A stretch of 64,000 bases of DNA, taken from NCBI RefSeq assembly GCF_013407185.1, contig NZ_CP026995.1, positions 915,483-979,482 of the forward strand. The letters are read 5' to 3'. Positions 8,876 through 17,711 of the stretch are shown here, in pieces (position 1 is the stretch's first letter; each line of letters begins with the position of its first letter). A program made the position numbers and the translations under genes. Below the pieces are notes generated by a model. That model saw nothing but the letters and a program-made list of their open reading frames with translations, was not told where the DNA came from and made no database searches. Source of the DNA: Nitrosopumilus ureiphilus. GTDB taxonomy: Archaea > Thermoproteota > Nitrososphaeria > Nitrososphaerales > Nitrosopumilaceae.

Positions 8876-9646
8876 TCAAGCTACTGTGATTGATAAAACT
8901 TTGGGTTCACTTAGAGGAGTTGAATTTTTTATGTTATCCCATACAAAAACTGTAGCTTTGTAAGTTCCTTGAGATTCGGGTGTCCATGACAGAGACACAT
9001 CGAATTTTTGTTTACTGACAAGCATTCCCGAAATCCACGATATTGAAATCACTTGCTCAGAATCATTTTGAATTTGTACAAAGTAAGTAAATGGTTGATT
9101 TTGTTCATTATTATTAATGACATCCGCTGAAATTTGGACAGGTGTTTCATCAGATGCATATTTTAACGGATTGCCTATTCTATCTGTTAATTGGATCTGG
9201 TCTGTATCGATTATTTCTTTAAAATTTGATTTTATGTGTTGACTTGCAAGTATCTTTTCTTCTTTTTCACTGTGTTGAATTGTAGAACCATTTGAAGAAA
9301 AATCAAAATAAGTAAATTCCATAGTTGCCACATCGTTAAGATATAGTTGGGCAGAGTATAACCCATTACTGGTAAAATTTTCATCAACATCCAAATTTAT
9401 TTGAAAATTGCCCTCATAGTCAGACCGTGTTGTTTCAAGTACCACAAAATTATTTTCCGAGTCCCTAATGATTATTGAAACTGGTTCATTAACATCCAAA
9501 TCTCCCACTGTTCCAGAAAAGACTACCGTCTCTCCTTTTTGATAAAGAAGTTTATCTGAGAAAATAGATTCCACGTCTGCATAAGCAGGAATGCTTCCAG
9601 AAATTATTGTAACAGCCAATGCAAGAATAAGGAATTGTTTGAACAT
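8876..9646 (-). CDS. Secreted two-domain beta-sandwich protein
   Basis: 256 residues. A signal peptide ends near IPAYA. The first Ig-like domain (~24-112; DKLLYQKGETVVFSGTVGD, NGLYSAQLYLND) is of the type repeated in the 51877-53064 protein. The second, CARDB-like domain (~165-255; FTYFVQIQND, SISWISGML, LSWTPESQGTYKATVFVWD) is shared with 42603-43028. Exported; possibly an adhesion or envelope component. Lies between two copies of another secreted family. Confidence 0.85.
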   Translation of the reverse strand: MFKQFLILALAVTIISGSIPAYADVESIFSDKLLYQKGETVVFSGTVGDLDVNEPVSIIIRDSENNFVVLETTRSDYEGNFQINLDVDENFTSNGLYSAQLYLNDVATMEFTYFDFSSNGSTIQHSEKEEKILASQHIKSNFKEIIDTDQIQLTDRIGNPLKYASDETPVQISADVINNNEQNQPFTYFVQIQNDSEQVISISWISGMLVSKQKFDVSLSWTPESQGTYKATVFVWDNIKNSTPLSEPKVLSITVA

Positions 9647-9718
9647 GTTCTGTTATTGTTTTTTAAATCTAAAATTTACGGTATAAAACAAAGTAATTTT
9701 GAAAATCAACATAAACTA

Positions 9719-9740
9719 AGTCGGATTGATGATTGTATCA
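9719..9740. promoter_or_regulatory. Second copy of the TTGTATCA upstream element
   Basis: 22 bases differing at 2 positions from 8844-8865, placed about 75-95 bases before the start of the 8876-9646 gene. Conservation within otherwise diverged intergenic DNA suggests a regulatory site. Confidence 0.5.
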
Positions 9741-9785
9741 GGCAATAAAGTTATGAAACAATATTTCTAAAAAAAGAAAAAGTAG

Positions 9786-10418
9786 TTAATCGTACCTTGG
9801 TAGTTTTCCATACTTGTCAAAGGTAGATTGAACTGTATTGTCTGCTAATCCGTGTTTTATGTTGAGGTCTTTTGTAATGTCTATTAGTTGCACTCTTTTG
9901 ACGGCACCTGCATTGTGATATGCCTCTCTTGCTTCTTGAAGTGAACCGCCATTATCTAGAACTGATTTCATTGCTTTTCGTGCCTCAGATACCTTTTGTT
10001 GCTGAAAATTGAACATATCCCAATACACTAACTGAGTATCAGCAGGTTTTGAAGACACAAAACTGGTAAAGGATGCCTTTGGTGTATGATCTTTGTATTT
10101 GTCATTCATTCTGTCAAGTTCTTTGTTTAGTTCTTGCTTTGCAACGGCTCTTTGTTGATCAATGAATTTTTGGTGTTCTTGTTGTTTTTTCTTTTCATCT
10201 TTGATTTCCGCCATTTGTTTTTTCATCAGCTCTATCTTTTCAAGTATTGACTTTGCAACAGGATCTTTGTTAATTTGTTCAGCGTTTCTTACTGTAAAAT
10301 CATTATCTTGCATTGTTTGTGCAAATGCTTGAACCGATTCATTTACTGAAACAGTTGATAATAACATGATTCCAAATATTGTGCTATAGATTACATGTTT
10401 TGAATTATTCCTAGTCAT
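9786..10418 (-). CDS. Secreted coiled-coil protein, family copy 2
   Basis: 210 residues. A signal peptide (IMLLSTVSVNESVQAFA) precedes a charged coiled coil (ILEKIELMKKQMAEIKDEKK) and the shared C-terminal module (FTSFVSSKPAD, MFNFQQQKVSEARKAM, GSLQEAREAYHNAG, DLNIKHG, DKYGKLPRYD). It lacks the Ig-like domain of copies 1 and 3. Part of a co-directional run of secreted proteins. Function unknown. Confidence 0.85.
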   Translation of the reverse strand: MTRNNSKHVIYSTIFGIMLLSTVSVNESVQAFAQTMQDNDFTVRNAEQINKDPVAKSILEKIELMKKQMAEIKDEKKKQQEHQKFIDQQRAVAKQELNKELDRMNDKYKDHTPKASFTSFVSSKPADTQLVYWDMFNFQQQKVSEARKAMKSVLDNGGSLQEAREAYHNAGAVKRVQLIDITKDLNIKHGLADNTVQSTFDKYGKLPRYD

Positions 10419-10504
10419 TGCACATAATTTTTTATTTTTTTATTTAGTGATTATTAACAATAAAATAGTAATCTTAATCTACAATAAAATTAATTACGTG
10501 CAGT

Positions 10505-10529
10505 TCAAATTCAATCTTGTATCATAAAG
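10505..10529. promoter_or_regulatory. TTGTATCA element between divergent genes
   Basis: 25 bases containing TTCAATCTTGTATCATAAAG. The same 25 bases recur without mismatch at 12914-12938. It sits 7-31 bases before the + gene at 10536 and ~90 bases before the - gene ending its start at 10418, so it could serve either. Confidence 0.6.
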
Positions 10530-10535
10530 TTCTAA

Positions 10536-11321
10536 ATGCAAACTATGATGAAAAAAACATTGCAAACTAGAACTGATAAGTTTGGATTATTAGCTATTGT
10601 GATTGGTATTGTTTCTAGTGTGTGGATTTTTGGATTTGCAGACGATGTTTTTAGTGTGTTTCAAGCTGGTTCAGATGAGATTTCTGATGTGCTGTTTTAT
10701 GAAAACTTTCTTGAGCAAAGAGAATCATCTATTGCTGAAAATGTTCTTCAAGAAAATATTCTACTTCCACCTTCTCAACCTGTCTTGAGTGAACCTACAC
10801 CATCAAATTCTAAAAAGAAACCAGAATCAATTCAATCAGTACCTGAAGAATCTATAATTCAACATGTTGAGAATGAGATAAAACAAGTTGAACCCAAAAT
10901 GTCTCTTGAGAAAAAAATAATGCAATTAGAAAAGCAAACTTTCATTCTTTCTGGTGATGGGAGTGGCTATGAGGGTGCAGTACATTTGTCTGAACACGCA
11001 CGACTGAATTTTGAATTAAATCCAGTTTCAGGTACAAAACTAGATGAATTTAATATTAAAAGTGGAACTCTCATTGTTGGTGGTCATACTTTTGTAATTG
11101 GGGGTGGCTCTGTAATTTTGGATCAAGGTATAATTTCAATTAGTATCGAACATGATGATCATAGAGATCCATATCTTGATATGACTGGAACTGTACAGGG
11201 TTCAATCATAAATGATGAAGACCTTGCCATTTCTTTTGAGAATCAATTACTTGGATTGACAAAAGAAGACCAAACCCCAATACATCTATCTCTTGAGTTA
11301 ACAATGAAAATTAAGGATTAA
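10536..11321 (+). CDS. Membrane-anchored protein with C-terminal beta domain
   Basis: 261 residues. One N-terminal transmembrane helix (LLAIVIGIVSSVWIFGFA), a Ser/Pro/Glu-rich linker, a short coiled coil (MSLEKKIMQLEKQ), then a ~125-residue beta-rich domain (SGDGSGYEGAVHLSE, GTLIVGGHTFVIGGGSVIL, HDDHRDPYLDMTGTVQG). The likely topology is inside anchor, outside domain. Not a family I can name. Two starts (M1, M4) are possible. Confidence 0.82.
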   Translation: MQTMMKKTLQTRTDKFGLLAIVIGIVSSVWIFGFADDVFSVFQAGSDEISDVLFYENFLEQRESSIAENVLQENILLPPSQPVLSEPTPSNSKKKPESIQSVPEESIIQHVENEIKQVEPKMSLEKKIMQLEKQTFILSGDGSGYEGAVHLSEHARLNFELNPVSGTKLDEFNIKSGTLIVGGHTFVIGGGSVILDQGIISISIEHDDHRDPYLDMTGTVQGSIINDEDLAISFENQLLGLTKEDQTPIHLSLELTMKIKD

Positions 11322-11336
11322 CTAGATATTCTCAAA

Positions 11337-11546
11337 GTGTCAAGATTGGTGTTTCTGTGTAATAACAAATGTGACAATTTCAAACTTGATGGGATTTCCA
11401 ATAAACTAAGTTATGGAAATGGTTTCAAATGGTGTTCGTGCTGTTGTAGATTTTTAAGAATTGATAAATTTCGATGTCCTTGCTGTAATGCTACTCTCAG
11501 ATCTAGTCCTAAAAATAAGATTAATAGACGATTAGGGTTTCTCTAG
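11337..11546 (+). CDS. Small multi-Cys zinc protein (paralogue of 5212-5427)
   Basis: 69 residues from GTG. Cys pattern CNNKC, CSCCCRFL and CPCCN, then a basic tail (SSPKNKINRR). It aligns with the 5212 protein through the CPCC core. It follows the membrane-anchored gene by 15 bases and overlaps the convergent gene 11532-11912 by 15 bases at the 3' ends. Possibly nucleic-acid binding. Confidence 0.75.
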   Translation: MSRLVFLCNNKCDNFKLDGISNKLSYGNGFKWCSCCCRFLRIDKFRCPCCNATLRSSPKNKINRRLGFL

Positions 11547-11912
11547 ATGATTTTTCTTTTTCCTCATTATTCCAAAAAAGAAACTGATTAGAATACCTAA
11601 CATAATTACGGATAAAACCAAATCAAATGAATCATCATCAAATGGTAATAGTTCTTGGAGTGCTTCAATTCCTAAATATATTGTAAATAATGAAAATGCA
11701 ACTGCAATAAATTTTAGTTGAGACATTCGTGTCTTTTTGTAAGCTGATATTGCCATTATTGTCAAAAGTATGGAGAAACATGCAATGGCAACAGTAACAG
11801 AACCTGCAACCAAATCATCTTGTGTGACGATATCTATTGGGTCATCAAATGGATTAAAGTAATCAAGTTGTAATGAAATTTTTGATAGAAACGATAACTG
11901 AGAGTTAAACAT
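11532..11912 (-). CDS. Three-helix membrane protein, partner of the wHTH regulator
   Basis: 126 residues with an acidic N-terminal stretch and three hydrophobic helices (VAGSVTVAIACFSILLTIMA, FIAVAFSLFTIYLG, LVLSVIMLGILISFFFGIM), then a basic tail. It follows the regulator at 11931-12455 by 18 bases on the same strand, so the two are probably co-transcribed. A regulator plus small membrane protein suggests a membrane-linked sensing unit. Function inferred from context only. Confidence 0.78.
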   Translation of the reverse strand: MFNSQLSFLSKISLQLDYFNPFDDPIDIVTQDDLVAGSVTVAIACFSILLTIMAISAYKKTRMSQLKFIAVAFSLFTIYLGIEALQELLPFDDDSFDLVLSVIMLGILISFFFGIMRKKKNHLEKP

Positions 11913-11930
11913 TCTATCTAGTACCTATAA

Positions 11931-12455
11931 TTATTTTTCATCAAATGCTGAAAATACATCTGTCATGTTACTAATCATAGCGTTCCATACAGTTGATTTA
12001 CATTTGTTAAGATTGCTTAATACATTGTTTCGGTCTCTTAGACGATATACTGTATATTTTCCAGAATATTCTGTTTGAACAACTTGTAATTCTATTAGTC
12101 TTTTCATGTGCCAACTTATTGTGGATGATGATAATCCAATTCCCTGAGCTATTTCTTGATGTGTGGATGGTTCATGCTGAATCAAAAATATTACAATATT
12201 TCGTGGAGAATCCAAATTCAATACTGAAAGGATTTCATCATCAGACTCGTTGATATGGTAATAATTTTTGTAAAATTTTGTTTTAGTTGATTTGATTTTT
12301 CCCTCTCTTTCAAGCATAGTAAGATAGTATTGAACAGTCCCCATGGAAAACCCTAGATTGTTTTTGATTTTTCTGAGATGAGAGCTAGGATTATTCGTAA
12401 TAAAGTCTAAAATCTTATCCTTGGGGGATTCTAAAATCTCATCCATGCATATCAT
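11931..12455 (-). CDS. Double winged-helix transcription regulator
   Basis: 174 residues with two helix-turn-helix/wing units: residues ~10-70 (ILDFITNNPSSHLRKIKNNL, FSMGTVQYYLTMLEREGKI) and ~80-150 (IVIFLIQHEPSTHQEIAQGI, LSSSTISWHMKRLIELQVV). The second resembles ArsR/MarR-type repressors common in archaea. It sits amid several TTGTATCA elements (8858, 9733, 10517, 12926; reverse at 12660) and may bind them; this is inference. Forms an operon with the membrane protein downstream. Confidence 0.88.
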   Translation of the reverse strand: MICMDEILESPKDKILDFITNNPSSHLRKIKNNLGFSMGTVQYYLTMLEREGKIKSTKTKFYKNYYHINESDDEILSVLNLDSPRNIVIFLIQHEPSTHQEIAQGIGLSSSTISWHMKRLIELQVVQTEYSGKYTVYRLRDRNNVLSNLNKCKSTVWNAMISNMTDVFSAFDEK

Positions 12456-12659
12456 TCACAAAATCACAGATTTAACCTATTCTACAAATTATTACAGTTT
12501 TTTGATAAACTTTTTTCTCTTAGATCTAGACTTGTACCATACAATGTTTTAATCCGACTATCATAATGTTTCAGGGTAGGAAATCCATGCATTATTTGTA
12601 CGATCAATACGGTGTTTTCGTCTTTCCTTCCTAAATTATGATTTTTTATTGAATTAGTA

Positions 12660-12678
12660 TGATACAAGATTCAATATG
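12660..12678. promoter_or_regulatory. Inverted copy of the TTGTATCA element
   Basis: TGATACAAGATTCAATATG closely matches the reverse complement of the 10505-10529 element. It lies about 205 bases upstream of the double wHTH gene, in an otherwise empty stretch (12456-12969), so autoregulation is possible. Confidence 0.45.
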
Positions 12679-12913
12679 ACCAAAAATTGGATGACAATTA
12701 TTTTAAGAATTTTTTATGCCATATATTATGGCTCTAAAATGATTTCTTTTAGTAGACATTGAATATTTTAAAAGAATTTTTTAGATTCTTATCTAGAAAT
12801 CTGGAGGAAATCTCATCAAAACTAACAATGTCTAAATTATTTCAACTAAAAGAAAAATCTGGCAAAATTCATCTCTTTGTAAAACAATAATTTTCTCTCT
12901 TTTGCCTCGTCTC

Positions 12914-12938
12914 TCAAATTCAATCTTGTATCATAAAG
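12914..12938 (+). promoter_or_regulatory. Exact repeat of the 10505-10529 element
   Basis: 25 bases identical to 10505-10529, located 32 bases before the TTG start of the thrombospondin-repeat gene at 12970. A degenerate third copy (TTCAAACTTGTATTATAA) lies at 14530-14547 after that gene. Confidence 0.6.
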
Positions 12939-12969
12939 AAAGTATATTAAAAATTGTGTGAAATATTAA

Positions 12970-14448
12970 TTGATAAATAAATCTGGTATAATTGCAATCT
13001 CTGCTATTTTGATAATATCTATTTCACTTGTTTTGATCAATTCTAAAGAGATCTCTATTACAAGACTACCTAATTTTGATGCTGATCAGGATAGCGTTGT
13101 TGACAATTTTGATAATTGCCCTAAAATAAAAAACAGCGATCAGACTGACTTTGACAAAGACACACTAGGTAATCCGTGTGATCTTGATGATGATAATGAT
13201 GGTGTTGTTGATAAATTAGATGCATTTGATACTGATCCTACCGAGTGGGCAGACTTTGACTTTGATGGAACCGGTTCTATACTTGACAAAGATGATGATA
13301 ATGATGGGATTTTAGATGATAAAGATTCAACGCCTAGTCCCATATCTGAAAAACTAATACAACAATATATGACCGAAATCGAGAGTTGTGTTTTAGCAGA
13401 TGATGCTAATTCTTTTTTATGTTATGGGAATTTCTTTGATTCTTTGGTAAAAAATGAATCAAATAATGAAAATGCTTTGAAGTTAGCATTAGCATTATCT
13501 AAAATCAATGCTATAGGCGGCTGCCATTTTATTTCTCATGTGGTAGGACATGCAGTTTTTGATGAAACTTTGAATGTTTCTCAAAACTTTGACTTTGATG
13601 CTTCTTTATGTCGAGGGGGTTATTATCATGGGATTATGGGGGCATTTTTTCACAATCTGAAAGAAAACAATAAACCCATTTCTGATAACTATAAAGTAAT
13701 CTGCGATGATCTTATGGGAACCTCAAATTATAGTGACTGCATACACGGATTGGGACATGGATTAATAAATTACAATCCCGCTAATTTAGAATCAGCTATT
13801 GAATATTGTCATCAAATGTCATATTTTCAATACTATTCATGTACAGCAGGAGTGATGATGCAATATACTGATAATCAATTAACCGAGTTTGGGGCGACTA
13901 AAGAAAATCTTTCTGACATGTGTTCTGAATCAAAATTAAATAAATTTACTTTTAATATGTGCAGTAAGAATATTGGAATAAGTTTGGCATTTCATAATAA
14001 TCATGATCTGAATAAATCTTCTAAATTTTGTCAAATGATAGAAAATGAAAAAGGCAGTGAAATTTGTCTTGAACAATTAAAGAAAGAAATTTTAAAAGAC
14101 GAACTAGGTACGCAAACACAATTTACAGAAAATGAAAAAACAAAGTTTCAACCCCAATGGATAAAACAAGGGGATGGAAAATGGATAGTTGATTTTAATT
14201 CCAAGGCTGTAATTTCTGATTTTGAATATGTTGAAGGAATCAAAATGATGCAATTTTCTTTTGATGTGCCTGAAATGATCAAAATTTATGCTTGGAATGA
14301 ACTATTACCCGAAAAATTAATTGTCACAATTAATGGAGAGCATGAAAGAAATGTTGTGATAAAACGTGATACAGTTGAACCAATTACATCCATCATGATT
14401 TCCCCTGATGTGTCTGGAACAGTTTTGATCGTACCCTTACCCGAGTAA
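12970..14448 (+). CDS. Secreted thrombospondin type-3 repeat protein, second paralogue
   Basis: 492 residues. TTG start giving MINK, as in the paralogue at 3440-5008. N-terminal hydrophobic segment ([17 protein letters not shown]), Asp-rich calcium-binding repeats (~35-122; [20 protein letters not shown]), then the Cys/His domain: [10 protein letters not shown] (~185-194; the Glu of the paralogue's HEVGH is Val here), [24 protein letters not shown]. The loss of Glu argues against a shared protease activity, while the conserved His/Cys favour metal or heme binding or a structural role. Confidence 0.88.
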   Translation: MINKSGIIAISAILIISISLVLINSKEISITRLPNFDADQDSVVDNFDNCPKIKNSDQTDFDKDTLGNPCDLDDDNDGVVDKLDAFDTDPTEWADFDFDGTGSILDKDDDNDGILDDKDSTPSPISEKLIQQYMTEIESCVLADDANSFLCYGNFFDSLVKNESNNENALKLALALSKINAIGGCHFISHVVGHAVFDETLNVSQNFDFDASLCRGGYYHGIMGAFFHNLKENNKPISDNYKVICDDLMGTSNYSDCIHGLGHGLINYNPANLESAIEYCHQMSYFQYYSCTAGVMMQYTDNQLTEFGATKENLSDMCSESKLNKFTFNMCSKNIGISLAFHNNHDLNKSSKFCQMIENEKGSEICLEQLKKEILKDELGTQTQFTENEKTKFQPQWIKQGDGKWIVDFNSKAVISDFEYVEGIKMMQFSFDVPEMIKIYAWNELLPEKLIVTINGEHERNVVIKRDTVEPITSIMISPDVSGTVLIVPLPE

Positions 14449-14855
14449 TGAAGTAAAAAAATCAACAATTGTTTCAATGATATTTTTCATGTTGTGCTTT
14501 ACAAAATTTGTATTTAATCTTAAATCAAATTCAAACTTGTATTATAACATATAGAAAGAATTGCCAAATGCATGATTTTGTGTTTAGAGATTCAGAAAAT
14601 TGGGAAAAACAATATTTTGCTATCTAAAATGTTAGAATACTGTGAAATGACTGTTTAGAATCCGTGAAATTCAGATCATTGGTGTTTCATCTTGTAGATT
14701 GTTTTCCAAGCTAATCTGTCTATGTTGACACAAGGTTCTGCAGATATCATACGATGTATCTTCCAATGGGAAGAGAATTCATATTTTTTGAGATTTGAAT
14801 CCATTAGAAACTCTTCTTATATAATTTTATTTTATTTTGGAATCTGATTAGAACT

Positions 14856-14943
14856 TCACAAGCCTGAATCCGGTCGGGTCCGAACTGCCTAACATGTGCT
14901 GTGGCGTTGAAAAATTTGACCACGCCCTTTCCCGGCGGCTTAA
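14856..14943 (+). ncRNA. Candidate structured non-coding RNA
   Basis: A GC-rich island inside the AT-rich 14449-15148 gene-free region. AAGCC (start) pairs with GGCTT (end), GTCGGG pairs with CCCGGC inside it, and GGCGT/ACGCC forms an internal hairpin. A TATA-like TTTTATTTTATTTT lies about 25 bases upstream of the island. No open frame covers it. It is too short for archaeal SRP RNA and has no RNase P or tRNA signature. The strand is inferred from the promoter position. The rest of the 700-base gap shows only the degenerate upstream element at 14530. Confidence 0.5.
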
Positions 14944-15148
14944 CATCATATAATAAGAAAATATTTAGAAATTACTGATTCGAATTCATCAAAAAATCAA
15001 TACTCAAAATGAGCTGTTTTTGAGTTTTGTTGTATCTAGGGTTCAAATTGTAATGGAAGCATAATGTTTCGGGGGTAGAAATAAGGACATGCCGTTTGAC
15101 CTTTTTTTCATGAAATTCATAATGTGTAATTTAATCACATGACCAAAA

Positions 15149-16351
15149 TCATTTTTGGCTGACAATCTGTTTATTTTTTGTCACAAATACTGATAATAGA
15201 ATAATTGCAGTTATGGTTGTAATCATACTATACCCAAAAGCCACCTGGGAATCAAATGCATCCCACAATAATCCGAAGACCAAATTTGCTACAAGAAATG
15301 ATATTCCCACAAAGAGATAGTATATTCCAAATGCAGTACCTCTTAAATTCTCTGAGACATATCTTGATACCATCGTTCTTTGTGTAGTTATTGTCATGCC
15401 CTGATACAAACCAAAAATGGCCGCCATTGCAAAACCAACCAGAATAAACCCCGTCTCAAAATATCCTATCATCGATGTTATGAAAAATAATCCAAAACTT
15501 GCCAATAGTATCTTTTCAGTACCAATCTTATCTGAAAGAATTCCAGAGGGTATGCCAATCAGAGTATGGGCTATGTTAATCACTACGTAGACTAGGGGTA
15601 CAAAGTTTTTCTCAAGGCCTAACTCTGATGATTCTACAAGAATAAATGAAAAATTGAATGCTCCAATAGAGAATACAGTCATGATCAATAAAAATAACAA
15701 AAATTTTCCATGAAGAACTACCCTAAAGTTTGATAGTATGCTTTGATTCTTTGGAATGATTTTTCTTTCCTTTACATATCGTGCCAAGATAAACAAGGCA
15801 ATAACCCCGGGAATTAATGAAAACCAAAAAATGTCCCTTACCTCAAAATAATATAACAAACCAAATGCAATCAATGGCCCAATTATTGCACCTGCTTGAT
15901 CCATTGTACGATGCAAACCAAACGCTTTTCCAATATTGACAGGCTCTATGGAGTCTGCAAGTAACGCATCTCTTGGTGATGTTCTTACTCCCTTTCCAAT
16001 TCTATCTGTAACCCTGATTCCAAATACGTGTATCCAACTAGCAGACAATGCAAAAAATGGTTTTGCTATGGTGGATAGACCATAACCCAACAGTATGAGT
16101 GATTTTCTTTTTCCTACCTTATCTGAGATTGTTCCTGAAACAGTTCTTGTGCCATAACCTGCTGCTTCACCCATTCCCTCTACTAGACCCAATACTGCTT
16201 TTCCTGCCCCAAGATCATCTATGATGAATAATGGTAATATGCCAAATATCATCTCAGATGATGTATCTGTGAAAAAACTTACAAAGCCAAGATTTCTGAC
16301 ATTTTTCCAACTGTATTTTTTAGATTCTCCTGACATACTTCTTAAAAACAT
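15149..16351 (-). CDS. Major facilitator superfamily transporter
   Basis: 400 residues with about 12 hydrophobic helices and MFS loop signatures (GTISDKVGKRKSLILLGYG, GIPSGILSDKIGTEKILL). The segment RIGKGVRTSPRDALLADS recalls drug/sugar-type MFS exporters found widely in bacteria and archaea. Substrate unknown; drug or metabolite efflux is the usual guess. ATG at 16351 or an in-frame ATG at 16336 could be the start. Divergent from the Cys-rich gene at 16386, with only 34 bases between starts. Confidence 0.92.
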   Translation of the reverse strand: MFLRSMSGESKKYSWKNVRNLGFVSFFTDTSSEMIFGILPLFIIDDLGAGKAVLGLVEGMGEAAGYGTRTVSGTISDKVGKRKSLILLGYGLSTIAKPFFALSASWIHVFGIRVTDRIGKGVRTSPRDALLADSIEPVNIGKAFGLHRTMDQAGAIIGPLIAFGLLYYFEVRDIFWFSLIPGVIALFILARYVKERKIIPKNQSILSNFRVVLHGKFLLFLLIMTVFSIGAFNFSFILVESSELGLEKNFVPLVYVVINIAHTLIGIPSGILSDKIGTEKILLASFGLFFITSMIGYFETGFILVGFAMAAIFGLYQGMTITTQRTMVSRYVSENLRGTAFGIYYLFVGISFLVANLVFGLLWDAFDSQVAFGYSMITTITAIILLSVFVTKNKQIVSQK

Positions 16352-16385
16352 TAATTGAATATAATAATGAGTTAACCGTAATTAG

Positions 16386-16514
16386 ATGGTGTTTCAAGTA
16401 AAATGCGCTGATTGTGATTGTCTTCCTTCAGAATGTAAAACAAGTAAATCTCAAAAAGATTGTCCTAATTGTACTTGGGATGAATGCTGTTGTTGGAATA
16501 CAATTAATTCTTAA
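16386..16514 (+). CDS. Tiny Cys-rich protein
   Basis: 42 residues with nine Cys: CADCDC, ECK, CPNC, ECCC. Such density suggests metal binding (zinc, copper or an Fe-S cluster). Starts ATG GTG just after the divergent MFS promoter. Possibly a metallothionein-like or zinc protein; function unknown. Confidence 0.65.
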   Translation: MVFQVKCADCDCLPSECKTSKSQKDCPNCTWDECCCWNTINS

Positions 16515-16543
16515 TTTATCTCTCAAGAATAAAAGATACAAGT

Positions 16544-16720
16544 TCATAGGAATTGAACCCACTTGCATTTTTTACAACCTAGTAGTTTCATGTCGAATGA
16601 AAGTTTTTCCATGCCGTTGATTGGCTCCATTTTTCCATGATGTAATGTAACTGAATATCCACAATTTTTACAATTTCTACTGGCAGGATCAGCCTCTATT
16701 AATTTTAAGAAATCCTTCAT
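16544..16720 (-). CDS. Small zinc-ribbon protein
   Basis: 58 residues. Two CxxC knuckles (CKNC near 17-20; CKKC near 49-52) about 28 residues apart make a zinc ribbon. ATG start, TGA stop. The N-terminal helix MKDFLKLIEADP is typical of small archaeal ribbon proteins. It is convergent with 16386-16514. Function unknown. Confidence 0.75.
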   Translation of the reverse strand: MKDFLKLIEADPASRNCKNCGYSVTLHHGKMEPINGMEKLSFDMKLLGCKKCKWVQFL

Positions 16721-16838
16721 ATCTCTTATTCAAATAATCTGTTGAATTATTTCTTGATTATTCTGTCTTTTTTATCACTATTCTCCAAGAGTAAAAGGTT
16801 CGAAGTATTTATGAATCTCAGAATTTTATCTTGACTCG

Positions 16839-17093
16839 TTGAAGGTATTTTTCACTAAACATTTTGATGATCCTACCTGTGAAAAATTCACAGAATTTCA
16901 TGTAGATACTCACAGAACGTGGTGGTGTTGCAAGCAACTAAAAGAACATGATAAACATTTCCAATTATGGAATGTAAAATGGGCAAAATTTCACTTTAAG
17001 GACATTAGTACAGATGGTAACATTGCATTTTTTGCAATGAACTATTGTCCATACTGTGGTGAGAAAATTGAATATGAGGAGTTTGCAAAATGA
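16839..17093 (+). CDS. Small Cys/Trp-rich protein with zinc knuckle
   Basis: 84 residues from TTG. Contains WWCCKQLKEHDKHF and a C-terminal CPYCGEKIEYEEF knuckle. The stop overlaps the next start (ATGA), so it is translationally coupled to the 17090 gene. No ATG lies in frame near the start. Unknown function; probably cytoplasmic. Confidence 0.75.
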   Translation: MKVFFTKHFDDPTCEKFTEFHVDTHRTWWCCKQLKEHDKHFQLWNVKWAKFHFKDISTDGNIAFFAMNYCPYCGEKIEYEEFAK

Positions 17094-17260
17094 AATTCTT
17101 TCCAAGTAAAGTCCGATACAGTATTCTTGCTGGATTGGCAGCATATGGTACCTACAAACTTGTTTTTGATATTATTGGAATTGGTTCTACTTTACAGAAC
17201 TGTCCTCTGTCTTCAGAAGGAACCATTACTGTGATTTGTTATATTTTTGGATTGAGTTAG
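17090..17260 (+). CDS. Small membrane protein
   Basis: 56 residues beginning MKFFPSKVRYSILAGLAAYG, with one or two hydrophobic stretches and two Cys. The start overlaps the preceding stop (ATGA) and the next gene begins 3 bases after its stop, so three small genes form an operon (16839-17515). Confidence 0.7.
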   Translation: MKFFPSKVRYSILAGLAAYGTYKLVFDIIGIGSTLQNCPLSSEGTITVICYIFGLS

Positions 17261-17263
17261 AAA

Positions 17264-17515
17264 ATGAAAACTAGATACAAGATTGTTATCATCACTGTAT
17301 GTGTATTTGCAGGCTGGGTATTATTTCCAAATATTTCTGGAGCGATTTGTTATTTCTTTTATCCTGGCGGAATAAGCGATAATGCAGATATGATCGAACC
17401 AAGCATTTGTTCAATTACTGGCATCACCTTTTTTGGACATCCGCTGGACACAAATTTGTTTGATGAAAATGTTAGGGTAAAAATTTCTGAGAATTTTTCA
17501 GAATTACACGATTGA
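17264..17515 (+). CDS. Small membrane or secreted protein
   Basis: 83 residues. N-terminal hydrophobic helix (IVIITVCVFAGWVLFP), then a short extracytoplasmic region with two or three Cys. It has a similar size class to the preceding gene and is the last member of the three-gene run. Function unknown. Confidence 0.7.
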   Translation: MKTRYKIVIITVCVFAGWVLFPNISGAICYFFYPGGISDNADMIEPSICSITGITFFGHPLDTNLFDENVRVKISENFSELHD

Positions 17516-17536
17516 ATGTGTGTATGATCTCTGATT

Positions 17537-17617
17537 TTACCTCTTGCTCATCCCGCGAAGAATACGTCGTTTTTCTTGCCTGATTTGCAGGGGCGTCAAA
17601 CTTTTTGTACCGTTCAC
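17537..17617 (-). CDS. Putative 26-residue basic protein
   Basis: GTG start giving MNGTKSLTPLQIRQEKRRIL... ending RGMSKR. The open frame extends a few codons further upstream (KYESAWK) without a start codon. Base composition here is more GC-rich than the flanks, and the peptide is strongly basic and amphipathic. Could be a small nucleic-acid-binding protein or the tail of a lost gene. Confidence 0.35.
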   Translation of the reverse strand: MNGTKSLTPLQIRQEKRRILRGMSKR

Positions 17618-17711
17618 TTTCCAGGCAGATTCATACTTTCAATAGAAAACAATACTTGTTTCATATTTATGAGTTCAAAATATTTAAAGTCAATTGATTA
17701 AACAACCAATT

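Noticed and set aside
12482..12667. A 61-codon minus-strand frame before the double wHTH gene
   Set aside because: TTG start overlaps the TTGTATCA element and the peptide has no recognisable pattern; regulatory DNA explains the region better.
14856..14943. Possible archaeal SRP or 5S RNA
   Set aside because: The segment is about 88 bases and lacks their conserved loops; kept only as an unknown structured RNA.
16544..16600. GGGTTCAATTCC on the minus strand resembles a T-arm
   Set aside because: It lies inside a well-formed zinc-ribbon gene and no other tRNA arms are present.
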